From assembly GCA_964023205.1 (NCBI GenBank), contig OZ026845.1, forward strand, positions 10,550,001-10,614,000: a stretch of DNA of 64,000 nucleotides, given 5' to 3'. The stretch's first letter is position 1, and the number at the start of each line of letters is the position of its first letter. The stretch is from Lutraria lutraria (Eukaryota > Mollusca > Bivalvia > Venerida > Mactridae). Below are positions 39,992 to 54,000 of this stretch, piece by piece. The notes under the pieces are model-generated. The model saw only the letters and a list, made by a program, of their open reading frames with translations. It made no database searches and was not told the origin of the DNA. The translations under genes were made by a program, and so were the position numbers.

Positions 39992-41512
39992 GTGCTTGTG
40001 AACTACATACATGAATTTATTCATTTGTCAAATACTCATGATTGTCATTATAATGTGTATTACTCATATCATATAAATATTTTATACCCTCCTTAATGGA
40101 GGATTGAATAAAATATACAGTCAATATCCTTTATGAAAAAAACAACTTCATACAAAAAACATAAACCAATATACTTCTTGTAATTCGTCTACCTATAACG
40201 TTTTGTTATAGTTTTTCTTGTTATTATGTAAGTGACTAGCTATTATATTGATACTTGACGTATTGTGATTTTCTTAACTTAAACGTAAACGGGAAACTTC
40301 GAATCTTTCCGTATTTTTACTTATACAAGTACATGCAGATAATGTTGTGTTTGAACGCAGGGTTTCAATTTCCTTTCCATGATGGTACGAGTATATCTAT
40401 ACATGTAAATATATTTGAGTACATTTTGAGCATGAATAAAATCAATGGAATTGATAGCTAAACATATAATTAAATAGTTGAATAATTAATGTCATTGCTT
40501 AGCATATCGTTTCATGAAAATGACGTTCATTTGAGATAGTACATGCATTAAAAAACCAACACTACATAGATATACTTAAGAATATTTTATTTCATTATTC
40601 CAATGAAAACAACAACAACTGCTGAACAATAAATACGTAAAACAGGTGTTAGAGCGACTAGATTTATAATAAATACAGTGTTTTGAGACATTTGTATCCC
40701 TTTGGAAAATTTGATGCGAATTTGACAAATGGATTTCTGTAATTTCAGTGTTAATAAATTTCGAAGATAAATCTGTGAAATTATCGAATGAAGGATAAAT
40801 ATTTAAAGAGGTGTTCTATTTGCGGTAATGAACAAACGACTTGTCAATTGTACAGTCATTAAGATGATAGATTACATGGCAATGGATTTATCTTCCATTT
40901 CTGAAAAGTACAGGGAGTCCTTGGCGATGAACATAATTGATTATGTAATTACACCTTTTTATTTTATATACGTATAATTATATGCTTTCTCTTAATTGGT
41001 TTATATTGCTTTTTTCTATGAAAATAAATTGAATAACCATGTCCAATGTACAAGATTGTGTACACCAACTCATAAATTTATATATATATATTATATCAGA
41101 CCGTGGTACTGAATCATTTATGTTCCTTAGAAACTTCTTCTATGTTTTCTTTGAGTGTACATCTCAAACACATGTTAAATATTTACACGTCATTATTGGA
41201 GTGATTGTCAACATGTATACATGTACAACCATTGGATGTGAAAGACAGTGAAGAAGTTGATACTGTAATTAATTAATAAATTAAACAGCTGGTACAAATA
41301 AAATTTCCTTACAGAAAATATAGACATCTATTATGTAATCTTCTGGATATAATTGTTAAATAATATGGCTGACTGAAAGACAGATATGCGAACGATTAAT
41401 TTGCATTTTTCAAACTTTCCTTCATTGTTTGTATTTCCTCACACGAGGGTTTGTATTTGGCTGAAGTAATTTCAAGTTAAAGAAGATATGTACATGTATA
41501 TTTAGAGATATG
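39992..41512. other. Intergenic DNA, nothing recognised
   Basis: AT-rich with scattered short open frames lacking splice or start support. Confidence 0.5.
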
Positions 41513-41514
41513 TA

Positions 41515-41853
41515 CGAGGGTTGATCCAGAAATTCCTACATTAGAACTATAATTTTTACAAACAAGTTGTTCACACAACATGACGCTATAGCATCATTTT
41601 CACGTTAGGAAATTTGGTGTACCCATTGTCGAAGTACATGTATATTATATGTAGAAATTTTGTTTTTAATAATGACAATTGTTGTTTATTATCACAAAAA
41701 TGTGATGCCCCGGAATTCGAGTCACTAGTATCTATGGTGACGTATTACAGAGGGAGTAAATGAAATATGTCATAATATTGTTCCATAAAATTGTTGTACA
41801 CTGAAAACTAAACTTTTAGAGGCAATGTGTATGAATTTCTGGATCGCCCCTCG
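41515..41853. mobile_element. Mariner-type MITE, 339 bp
   Basis: Begins CGAGGGTTGATCCAGAAATT and ends AATTTCTGGATCGCCCCTCG, inverted, with TA on both outer sides (41513-41514, 41854-41855). CGAGGG...ATCCAGAAA resembles mariner inverted repeats. No transposase ORF remains. Confidence 0.8.
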
Positions 41854-42072
41854 TATATACCATAACGTATTGCACTTAATCAATATAAAATATATATTTT
41901 AATATTGTATAAACTCGTATATATTCAAAGTTTTTAATATTTTGCAACCAATTTACAAATAACAGAACAATAAAGACATATTTCGACATTCAACGCAATA
42001 AACAAATAAGTAACGAGCTTTAATATAGAGGCTACCATGCTTTGCAGAAACATTTTTTCTGACTGAATACAA

Positions 42073-45000
42073 TTAATAATATTCCTCATCGTACGCCCGT
42101 GGACCCCGGCTCTTCAGGTACTGAAGAAGTCTTTCAAGCTCTAGGGGATTTAATGCAGAAGGGTCAAGGTTCATGTCTGCTCCTTTGACGTCATACATGA
42201 CGTCATATATGTCTTGATTTTGACTGTCGTCTGTATATAATCCAGGCTCAGCCGTTTGCTGAAATGTAAGAAAGTCGAATTGCATGTATCGAGAATTTAT
42301 AATTTTGCCAAATTTAAGAAACTTTTTCTTGAAAATTTGTCGATTTATTGATAACTCAAAGCAATGGAAATAAATTGATGTTTTTGTTTTAATTAAATGA
42401 TTTACATAAAGGACATCTGTGTTTACCTTTAATACTTCATCAGTTCCTGGTAACACGCTGACGGTCGACGGCATGTTTGGCAAACTGTCCGCCATTCGTT
42501 CATCATTGGCCCAATAATATGCCGGCGGTCCGGCACTAAAACAGTACGTGTCAGGCATGATTTTATCCCCACCTTCTGTGTAATACATCATGTAAAAGTT
42601 GCACATTTCATCATTTTGTGTGCTCCTGTAATATATACGAGACCGATCCATGAATTAATCCGAACTGTTTAAATCAATAGTATGATATTCGCCGTGAAAG
42701 GTGATAAATTATATGATGACATTTTACGGAAATTGATAAAGAAATACCACGTGCCTCTTGAAGCCATAATGTCTCTGCTCTGGAACAGCGATTGAATTTT
42801 ACCTTAATATGGAACCACGTTACAGGGATGAAAAGAGTTATAAAATACTTGTATTGTCGCATAAAGCATTGTTTATTTATGTGTTAATATGCGGCATACA
42901 GGAGCGCCTCTCTGCTGCAGATAAACAGACGGTATAGAAATCTTAATGACAAAACGATGAGATCTTATATTGCACTGGCCTCATTATTAGCGTGAAATAT
43001 ATGAAAATTGGGAAAATCGAACCGAAAATAAGTCATCTTGAGGTGGTGTTAATAAGGCCATCGAATCAAGATAATATTACTGTATACATTGTGTACGCTA
43101 AATTAAAATGACTTGCATGGAGTCAGTAAGGAGTGAATAGATGTGTGTATACACATCAATAAAATACATTTATATATAATCACATACCCTACGTAGACAT
43201 CTCGATCAAGATCATTCTTCATAGTACATCTCGCAGCCTGAAAAAATAAAGCAATATTTGCATTATGGAAATAAGAGTCTTCCCTATTTGTGTTAACCCT
43301 GGTGTGGGTGTACACGGCATGGTATTTTCTAACTAATTTTTCATGTATTTTACATGTATCATGTATTGCCAAAACCGAAATTAACCTCATCGTATCTAAT
43401 TATACAGTTCCATACATTGGGTACGTAGACGAATATTTTGATAGCAAAAATAATCGATGATCATTCGGTTCAAATTGATTTTTTGGTTCTTTTTCTTTTT
43501 TATTGTCATTGTTATTCATAAAGAACATCTTGAAATACACACTAACTTGATAGTTACTTACGCAAATAAATGCTAAATAAATAAAATACGTCACTGAGGT
43601 CTTGTAACTCTTCAGATTTTGTTGATATTTGAAATATGCTTCTTTTGCTTCCTTAAAAGGTTTTCATGGCAGGTCGCAAAAAGGGTAAGTTCAGTATAAT
43701 ATCATTCAGTCGAATAAATCAAAATGTGTTGTCACGTATGACTGTTGTATAAAATCGTATTTACTTACCAAAATATCGCCCTTTTGCACGACCAAATTTG
43801 GTGTTGTAGCATTGTAAAACATCTGTAAGTCAAAATATGGAACGTTGTTAAAAAGGAATAATTATCTAAATTTGTCTTTTGTTTAGATTTATGAAACATA
43901 ATAAATAATACATATCCTACCAAGACACAGAAACCCATGGATTAGTTTTCAATTTCAATTTTCATGACATAATCCCGATAGCGGCATATCATACTGTTTG
44001 AAAATATGACACAAAATGCCGATTTTCTCCATATATGGAGAAGTTGCTAGCTCCTTGAGAAAGGATTAGAATGCAGTCCAAGAAAACTGGTAAGGTGAAC
44101 CTATATGCCGTAAATAACTGAAATATCGTTGAAAAGAAAATGGCGACAAAACCACTGAAACACTGATAGGATTAAAGTCAATTAAATTCGGAACACACAT
44201 AATTATTTCATGAGTACCTACAACTCTGGAAACGTTTATACCCACACATTAAACAGAACAGATGTATCAATTTATTGATATACGCTTTGATTAACCCATT
44301 CTTATTTACCTGGGGCAGTTGTGGAGATTTTCGGCCAATTTCTGTCCACTGACCATTTCTTATTCTGTATCCAGATGTAACTTTTCCTGTACAAACAAAA
44401 TGGTATACTGTGGAATCATTCATTTTCGTTAGAGGTTTAATTTCGTCGATTTCATGGGTCGGCTCATCCACGAAATCAAATCCCCACGAAGTAAAATGCA
44501 GAGATGATCCATTTCTTTTCAAAAAATCAAAATCCACGAATTTATGTCCCTACGAAATAGCCATTCCAGTAAAAACCACGAAAATTGAGCCCAACGAAAA
44601 TAAATGAAAATACAGTAACTTAAATGTAACGTTTAGACACACCTTTATGTACTAGTAGTCAATCTCAGTTATAAAGTGGAAGGGGGGGGGGGGTTAACAG
44701 CTTATGCATGATTATAATTCTAAATTTCCGTATCCTTGATGTCGAAGGGGGTAATCTAACCCATTGCAGGGACTAAGTAGTTAGTATCAGTATTTTGTTA
44801 AATGCGGAATTTAAATCCTGTTAAAATGTACTACAAAATGACACACTTTTCTTTGATAATTCTAAACTAATAAAAAAGCCAAATCAATCCATAAATAAAA
44901 TAGTAAAAAGGCTATCATTTTTTGAGGTGATCTTTTACTAGAGATTAAAATAAATTAGAAAAATATTGTATTATAATTAAGCAAAATTGGTCTCTTTTAA

Positions 45001-48000
45001 TAATTGGTCTCCATTTACGGTTTGGGGTCCAACTGTATATCTTATCACCTACCTAACATGTGAGCGTGTGTTCTAAATGCGAATGGATGAACATCAAAGT
45101 CGTTGTTAAAAGCACACTGTGTCTCCATATATGTAGTTGTATGAGATGGAATGCTGCCTGCTGTACCCAACAGATACACACCTGCCCGTCGTGGCTGACT
45201 GAAAATATAATCATTATCACTGACCATTCATCAACTTGACCAATTACTATTTAACTTAATATAAATTCAAATATCCCGGACTTTATACGTAATGATTAAA
45301 GTTTTAACAAAATGAAGAAGTGGAGACAAGGCATCGCTTGCAATGATCGCGTGGGAAATAACGTGACTTCTATAAGAACAGGAGGGCATTTGTGAAAGTT
45401 AGCCAAAAAGGGGCCATAACTCCTGTAAAAAATGTTTTGATTTTAATGGAAATCGAACTTGGCCTGTATTTTATCATCATACACTTTCAAGTACAATATG
45501 AAGCCAATCCAGGAAATATTTCTTGAGCTATCCATCGGAACAGACGGGGCGGACAGCGATAGAACTATATGCTCTTCCGCCATTTCAAATAGCGGGGGTA
45601 TAAAAATGGAACAAGGCCTAAATCTATGTATACCTACTCAATAGTCATGGTTAATGAATTTTTTATGTATACATTGATTTCCGCGATGTTTTCTTGCGTT
45701 AACTACTAGTATATAATTATGTTTCCGTCTGTTGATATTGTGTGAAGAACATTCGGGAAATTGTATTGCTTTTTGACCAGTACAAAAGTCTCAAAATGCA
45801 ATCAAATTTTCTGAGTGTACGTACTCGAAAACTATCCCAGACAATTTAGAACATAATTAGGCACGTGGAGTAATCGAAACCCACTGGGCAAATAATATGA
45901 TGATGTCTGCAGATGGATAATTGAAATACAAAATGTTCGCCCTTTGATGAGCAAATAGGATATAGGGTACTAAGTGTAACTAGTGTATTTAACCATAACG
46001 CTTAGCTCATTTGTAATATGACATTGTCATCTTATTTTTTTTTGCAGAACAAAACATACCGTTTATTAATTCAAATCGCAAATACGATAAATGAGTATAC
46101 AGAATACAAGATACATATTTATAAACAATCAAGTCATGGTAAACTTAAGGAAATCCTGACAAATGTAAAAATATGGCTCACTTGTTTTTTAATGAAATTC
46201 TGCTTACTAAGGTTAAAGAAAAAGAAACGAGAGTTGCATTAGATGTTCAGGTTATAAGATAACTTCTAGTTTATTTTTAGTTTATTATCATACTTACGGT
46301 TGATTTGTCATCTGTAAGACAATTCCTGAACTATCTTTTTCATTGTCTGAAAAATAAGTAAGATTAAATAAACATAAATCGTACTTCAGGACTTCATAGC
46401 AAAGTAGGGCCGTCGGAACTATGAAGAGCTTACCCCCCCCCCCCCATTTTTTTGATGTTATGGTGTTTATAATGGGTTATAACCGACTCTCCCTCCCACA
46501 TTGTAGACGAAATGTCAAATTAACTCCCTGCCAATAATTTGGCGTTAGAATTACCACTCCCCATATCTGAAATTGTTTCCTTCGGGTCTGAAAAGTGTAT
46601 TTACATGATAATATTTTGACATAAGGAAATCCAAAGGTCATGAGAGGTCCTTGTACACAGACAACTACATAACATGAAGTCAACATGACAAAATGTCTGC
46701 ATAAGAATAATATGAACATAATGATCTGTGAATCATGATAACAAGGTCCAGACGATAATTACTTGTATCACTGTTCGGGCTAAATACACTCATAACAAGA
46801 TAATTGCTCATGTTACCAACACAAGGGATCAGATTCCGTTTTAACATGAAAGTGTCACCCAGATATATACGTATATACAGGTGTTATATACGCTATTTAC
46901 ACATGAGTTATTGTTCACCAGTGTGTGAAGATCAATAGCAACCGTCTACACCATAAACAATCCCATTTCACCTTCATTACTTTTATTTCACATATCGTTC
47001 CCATAGCAACAATTCACTTTCTCTCAACGTGTTTTTTTTTAGTAAATTGCATTTCTGACAGCATTCGTAGATTTCTATAAATAGCGACTGCGCCATCAAG
47101 ATGCCACTAAACTCCATCATAAGACGCATCACTATCAAAGTTTGTATTTTTATTCATACGCGGGAAAAGATAGTTCCCCTTTATTTGAATTCATTGTGAT
47201 AGGATGGACTAATTAAAATAAAAAAATACAAAGTTTATATTCAGCACTATGTGTGGTATTTGCAATTTTTGATTACATACTTAGAGTTGCATGGCGTCAC
47301 GCCATGTTTTCACCGCAGTTCAGAGATTAAAATGATTTCTTTCCCAGCATCCAAAGCGCAATGTTTCGCATATCTATGTGGGCAGTGTGTGACTTGAGTG
47401 TTTATATTACATTCGCAGTTTAAAAAGCCTGTATTCAATACAAATGCGTTAAAGAATCATCGCAATTGATATTGCTTTCAGATGAAAAAAAAACATGAAA
47501 TAACTTACTTGGTGGTAAAAATGGCTTGACATTTTTGTAATGGACTTGTAACACTACGTAATTTACGCCGGTACCGTCTCCTATCTTAAAGCCAACGTCT
47601 GAAATAAAAACATAAATATGTTTGTTTGCTTGTTTGTGAGTTACGTCCATGTTTAACAGTCAGAGTCATATGAGGCGGACAGTTCACCTAACCATCGTTC
47701 CTGGGAAGAACAAGTACTAGACTCTCGTCCTACTTAAGAAATTGTCTACTGTCTCACATAAAGAGACATGTTCAGTAGATGGGCTCGAACCTACGGCCCA
47801 CTATCAGTGAGATGTTACAGTGATTTGAAGTCATGCAGCGACCAAAACAGATCGACCACGGAGGCGGATGTATAATTATGTACTGTCAACTACGTCAACA
47901 AAGAAATCGAATAGAAATAGGGAGAGTGATAGGGCTGGAGAGGAAGTAAGCCCTTTTAACACAGTTGGCTTTTATTCAGAGGTTCATTTGGTGAAAACCC

Positions 48001-51000
48001 GGTAAGTTGTTATTCAAAACATGTGACCAATTTACACGAGTTATCGTAATCCCATGGTTTGATTGTATAGTCCAACTTGTAAACAAAGGCCGCCATGAGG
48101 AAAGACAAAATGGGGTCTTAATTGACAGGTAGCTTTTATTCGGAGGTCATTTTGTTCAAAATAATCAATGAGGAATCTTAAAAAGATGGCTTTTATTTAC
48201 AGGGTGGTCTTTATTCAGAGGTGGCCACTAACACAGGTTTGACTGTTCTATAAAAAGCATATAATTATTAGTATAGTATTAGTAGATTAATGCAGTGAAA
48301 AGGAGAGTTGCTATGTACACAAATAACAGACAGTTTATCAATGAAGTATTTATTACAATTAGCAACTATATATAACATACTGCTAATCATAGTATGGTAA
48401 CAGACGAGCCTAATTGAGATAGATTCTAATTAGACATTAACAGGATTGGACTGTTCGTTATAATTAGTAAATGGTCACCATAACAACGGATACGTAACAG
48501 ACGAGTTCATTTGACCATCCTTAGAAACATACCTTCAGGTAAAGCAAGTGCCGGGGCATCCATGGCCCATGCGTATAAAATTTTGGCCCCATTTGCGCAG
48601 ACTGGCCCCTTCTGGAAGTTGCCACCTCTCGTTGCCATTTCTCCACAATTCCTGGAAGTGCAAAACAAAACCCATAAAAATCATCATGTAATTAACTCCC
48701 AGCCATTTTATAGATAATCATGCTCATTCATATTTGTACCCGTGATGGCGTGTAAACGGTAATTAAATTATTCCGATAACAATGAAGGACTAGAATCAGA
48801 ACGTATGGAAAATCGCTATTACAAATGGTCATAGAAGGCTTACATTTTCTTCCTGACAATGATAAAGTCCTATCAGAAAGAGTAAGAGAGCGCTGCAATT
48901 ATTAGATGTTTTAATTAAACAGCATTAAATGATACCCTAGACAAGTCAATTCATATTAAATTTGATTTCATAATGATTATCGCGTTGCAGAAAAGACGGG
49001 TGTTTAAATTGTATTACATGTAATATATCAAAGAAAGCCCTAAACAGGCAATAAAAATAAAGTAACATGGTTAATATCAATTATCGCGTCTTTAGTCAAA
49101 TACAGTAGTAGACATAAGCAGATTGTTGATGCCATTATTTTTAAATATTTATTAGATGTTAACCAATGCGCATGCGCGATCAATATTGAGACAGAAGAGA
49201 ATTCCCTGTAGGTTGGAGCCGTATAACCATTATCTGACATGTTGTTTGCCAATAACGTCGAATTCTCAGCCCACGCTCGTTTTCTATAGTATTGATTCCA
49301 TAGAAATAATTTCACCAGTCAAATCACACGCTTGTAAGAATCTACTGTATAAGTCTGTAATAGCAGTCGAGTGATGTTATACGGTGTCTATATAAACCAC
49401 ATAGAAGCTAACACTAGATATATTGATAAAATAAAAGTTCAAATTTGTTCTTTAAAACATAGTTGTTTCGTTATGCTAAAAACACACCAAATGTGTCCAT
49501 AGTGTCTCGATTTTCTAAACCAAATTCTTCATTCATGTTAAAGTGATGGTAAATATATACTTATAACTATTGAGACAAATCATGTCGCATATAATGGACC
49601 ATTATCGTTTATAGAAAGTGGTTTAGATGTTAATAGTCAACTAACTTGTTATTCAACAGCCATTGCCTCGAGTGAATTTGGTTAAAAACATAGGCCAAAA
49701 CAAATACAAGATAAAAGAGACATAAACTCTAACAAACGTTAGTCTCCCCCTCCTCTTACAGCATTGCTTCATTAATTTGACAAGTTAACTGGAATTACAG
49801 CTTTCATTACTTCACCCAAACCATGATAATAACAACAATAAGTGACACGATAGGCGAAGTACAAGAACATGATTATTTCACTAAGTGGTTGGCATGACTG
49901 GCATCACGTAGACACAAATTAAGGATGGTAGCTGTGTCCATTCATATGCCAAAACACAGACTGCAATCGCAGTAAATGTTCAGAAATATTTGTCATGAGT
50001 AACTACAACACTGGACGATACAGAATTTCAACGTTTTAGAAAGAAAGAAAATCAGTCTTTCAAATGAGTAAAAATATTTAGGAAAGAACTTTAAAAAAAG
50101 ATACAATGTACCAAAAAGTACTTCACTTATGTTCATTTGGAAACAAATTTATATACAGGTTTACTAGTACTAAGAAACAACACTAGGAACCACCTCTCCC
50201 ACCAAACACACTATAATGATTCATCTTTGATACAAGAAAATAACTTAAAAAGCAGTTTTAGTTAGAACAATTCTTGCATATCCTAAAATTTTGGAATTTC
50301 TTAATAATATAGAATTTTTCTGAAATATAGGAATTCATAGGAGTAAATGATTTTGTATGACACTTCACGCCCAAAACAACCATTTATTTTGGTCAACACG
50401 TCCACAGAGTAGTCGTTTTAGTCGCCATAACAACGAATACGTCATTGAGATGACACATTTAGAGGCAATGAACCTAAAATGAGACGTTTTTCATCATTTT
50501 CTCATTTACAAGAAACATGATATATATCACATCGGATGACAAGTCTTCACATCTAGTTATTAAGCAACCTTCACACGGTGTTAATTAATCACAAGAAAAA
50601 AGGAGAAACTATTCATGGTTTTACTGGACATTCTCGCGTTCAGTCCTATTGTCTAATTTATCCAGGGACACTACATTACGTATTTCTTCTAGTGTCCCTG
50701 GCTTATCTGTTGATGGTTTTATTCAGATGTATGCCACTAACATGTATTGGCTCTCGAAACTCTAAAAGAATATTCTTTCCAGCCTTATAAAGTTCTGTCT
50801 GTTTTCCAAACGCCAGAAATGAATTTACTCGTAAGTTCAGTGTTAATAAAATATTAAAAGCAACTATGAAAATCGGTTTTGACTGAAGCACAGAAAATTA
50901 ATTACACGCGCATAAAAATTAATGCAGCATTAAGACAAAACGATCTGTAATTTTAAAACCTTGTTTTTTTTTGTTAATGGTGTTTGAGCACGTTTATTTC

Positions 51001-54000
51001 CATAGCAACACGTTAGAATATTTCTTTCACGACGGCAATTCCTAAATCACCCTCTGCATCAAGATGCTCAAACAGCGAGTTTGTTTGTATGTTTGTTTTA
51101 AAAATTGAGATCAATTGATTCAATTGTTGAAACCCTCGAAAAGATAATTATCAGATTGTAATCGTCTCATTGAAAATGCAACATTTATACGAGTTAAGTA
51201 AAGGAGTTGTTTATCCAGATGTTTATGATGTAGGAATGACGAGTAGAGTAAACACTAAAATGCGATGTAAATAAGAAAATTTATCGGAAAATTCAATTTG
51301 ACGCAAATCTCTCAAACTAATGTCTGTTTTAATTATAACACAAATACATGCTCATAAAAATATAACTATATTTTATAATCACACAGTGATTACTCGACCA
51401 CGCAATTATGAATGTAGATAAATCTTACTTACCAAACTGGTTCATTACTTCCTGGAGTCTCACACCCATACAACAACATATGATGTGAAATATCCATGTT
51501 GGCATGAGGTTGAAATCCGACTGAAATAAACATGAAACAATAAAGTCATAACACTGTTCCTCAAACTGAATATTTAGACATGTATCCATAAGAATATCTA
51601 TGACTAATACTAAGACTAAACGTGACTGTTCGCTGCTTAATCTATTTTACTCCATTTGAGACGTTGGCCATGAAAATCTTGAATTAGGGCCACGAAATCT
51701 TATACATATCATATTGGGTTAAATTTTACTAATTCATTCGTTCTATCATTACATAGATAAATACATCATATGTATTATGAGAAGGTGTATGGATTCAAAG
51801 GTTAAATACTGCTAAACTGGGTGAATGTAACGTGAAAGACAGTTATCAATACGTTCCAGGAATGCTGCAGTAACACTATGGCACCAAATGACGTCGTTAC
51901 GCCAAATGACGTTACAACGTCAAAGATGACGTCGTGTCATATTAACATGTTTACTCTTGATAAATGCTCCGGCCGAAATATTGAACATTGAGTTAAAATA
52001 TTAAATTAAATAATATAATACGTTCTATCATTAGTTTGTTAATACAATGTATGTCTGTTCGTCCGTCCATTGTGTCAGCACTTTAAATGTATCGTAGTAC
52101 AAATATAAATCCGAAGATATATTATATGTCTAGCTTTAAAATCATTTTAAGACTTTGCATGTATAAGACGTATGATTTAGAAAATCTTTAGATAATAGTT
52201 TAGTTCATTCATGGAACTGACTGTCATATGAAAAATAATTTAATTACAATAGATAAATATATTCATGACTGGCTTCAGGGCTCTTTCTAAGATTCTCACT
52301 CATTGCTCTAACACAGCACAGAAAACATAACAAAATGGCAATAAATCTAAGTTTTTAACAAATCAAAGTACACAGAGGACTGTCGTGGACAGGTTTGAAG
52401 TATTTTTAATTATTCTTAGTCAGCAATCTTCTATCAATATCAGGAAATTACTATCCAGTAGGCATTCAGGGCAGCATCCGTGTTTAACAAACACCTCTTG
52501 TTAAGGTAATGTTTATATTATGTTGTTGATTGTTTTGCACGTATAAAACGGAACAAAACAAGATTGCCAAATCACAATTCTCATCATGCACAAGTGTACT
52601 CTCTAGTGATCTATTTTACGAAGTGGAAGTCCAGGATTACAACCGAGGCAAATATACATTAAATCAACCATGCAGGAGTATTATAAATTCTCAAAATAAC
52701 GGCCTCGAAATCATCAGTGTCGTATACATTAATTTCGTACATATTAATTCAACTGTAATATTTTCTTCACTCAAATGTAGCATGTTCTTCAAACGTACTA
52801 CTGAAGTATGATTGATTTATTTAATTATACCATGTACATACTGAAGAGTGTCGAGATCTATATCAATTAAATGTTTAATATGATCATTAATTAGTGTAAA
52901 CATGTTTGTTTGAATTCACTTTAGATATTGATAATAATTTATAACGTTTGGATATAACATATTCTTTCGAAACCTTTAAAAAAGATACTAACAGCAAAAA
53001 AACTATTACTGAAGTCAAGGTTGGTTTCAAATATCCATTTTAATAGAATGCTTGGCAGCACAAATATGTGACTATCTCGCTAAGGCATAATTTTATCTGT
53101 TCTGTTTTGAATCCCCAATTGGTGGTTACACTGGGGAGGACTACATGTATATGTTTGCCCTCCGTTTGGTTTGTCTGACCGTCCGTCTCAAGTCACTTCG
53201 TACTTTTGTTTTTACTTTGCCACTGACCTACTGAGCTCAAAATCAGAAGCGGTCATCTATATGATGACCATCCTCCATAACAGGTCTTTGGACCATAAAC
53301 CAATCGTTTGCTTGTTATTGGTCGGACAAGGTTTGGTAACGGCCGGACAAACCGACTTGTGCCAAGCATTATTCGAAGGATGGCATAGTAAACAACGGGA
53401 TAGCGGTAGAGTTTGTATAAACAAAAACGACACTAAAAGTTTATTAAATACAGAAAACCTCGATATGAAGACGGCACAAAACTCTAGTCCGAAAATAACG
53501 ACGATAGAATTATTAAAACTGCTTAATAATGTCGCGTAAAACCTACTCCTATTTTCTTTCTACGACAATATGTCTTTAACAATAACATTTTTGAACCTAG
53601 TGACTGTGACCCGCCTTCTTCTCGAATGCATCAATTGACACATCATTAACAAAAGTACGTATCATTATTAGAGAATTACGAAGTGGAATTAACCCACGCA
53701 AAAGAGATATATTATCAACTTATGAGAAAACTACCAACTAGTGCCTTCTTGAGAGTGTGAAAGTAAACACTAAAACACATGGCTACAACTCTGATACGAG
53801 AAGTAAACATGATTAAAAGAGAATTACATCAACAAAACAGTGAACAGGGGACCAGATTAAGGTGACGACGAACAAGCTTCAGGGAAGTATGATTGGGAAG
53901 CAGAATTGCTAGGAGCAGATGGTGAGGTGGTGTAAACAGACGACAAAACAACTGATGGTGCAGAAAGTATAATCCATTGGTGAGAGAAGATGAGAGGTAA

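Noticed and set aside
42427..42625. Dopamine beta-hydroxylase or MOXD1 as the identity of the minus-strand gene
   Set aside because: The NDEMC motif alone fits these too, but SGYRIRNGQWTEIGR and SPQLPQ in the neighbouring exons are PHM signatures.
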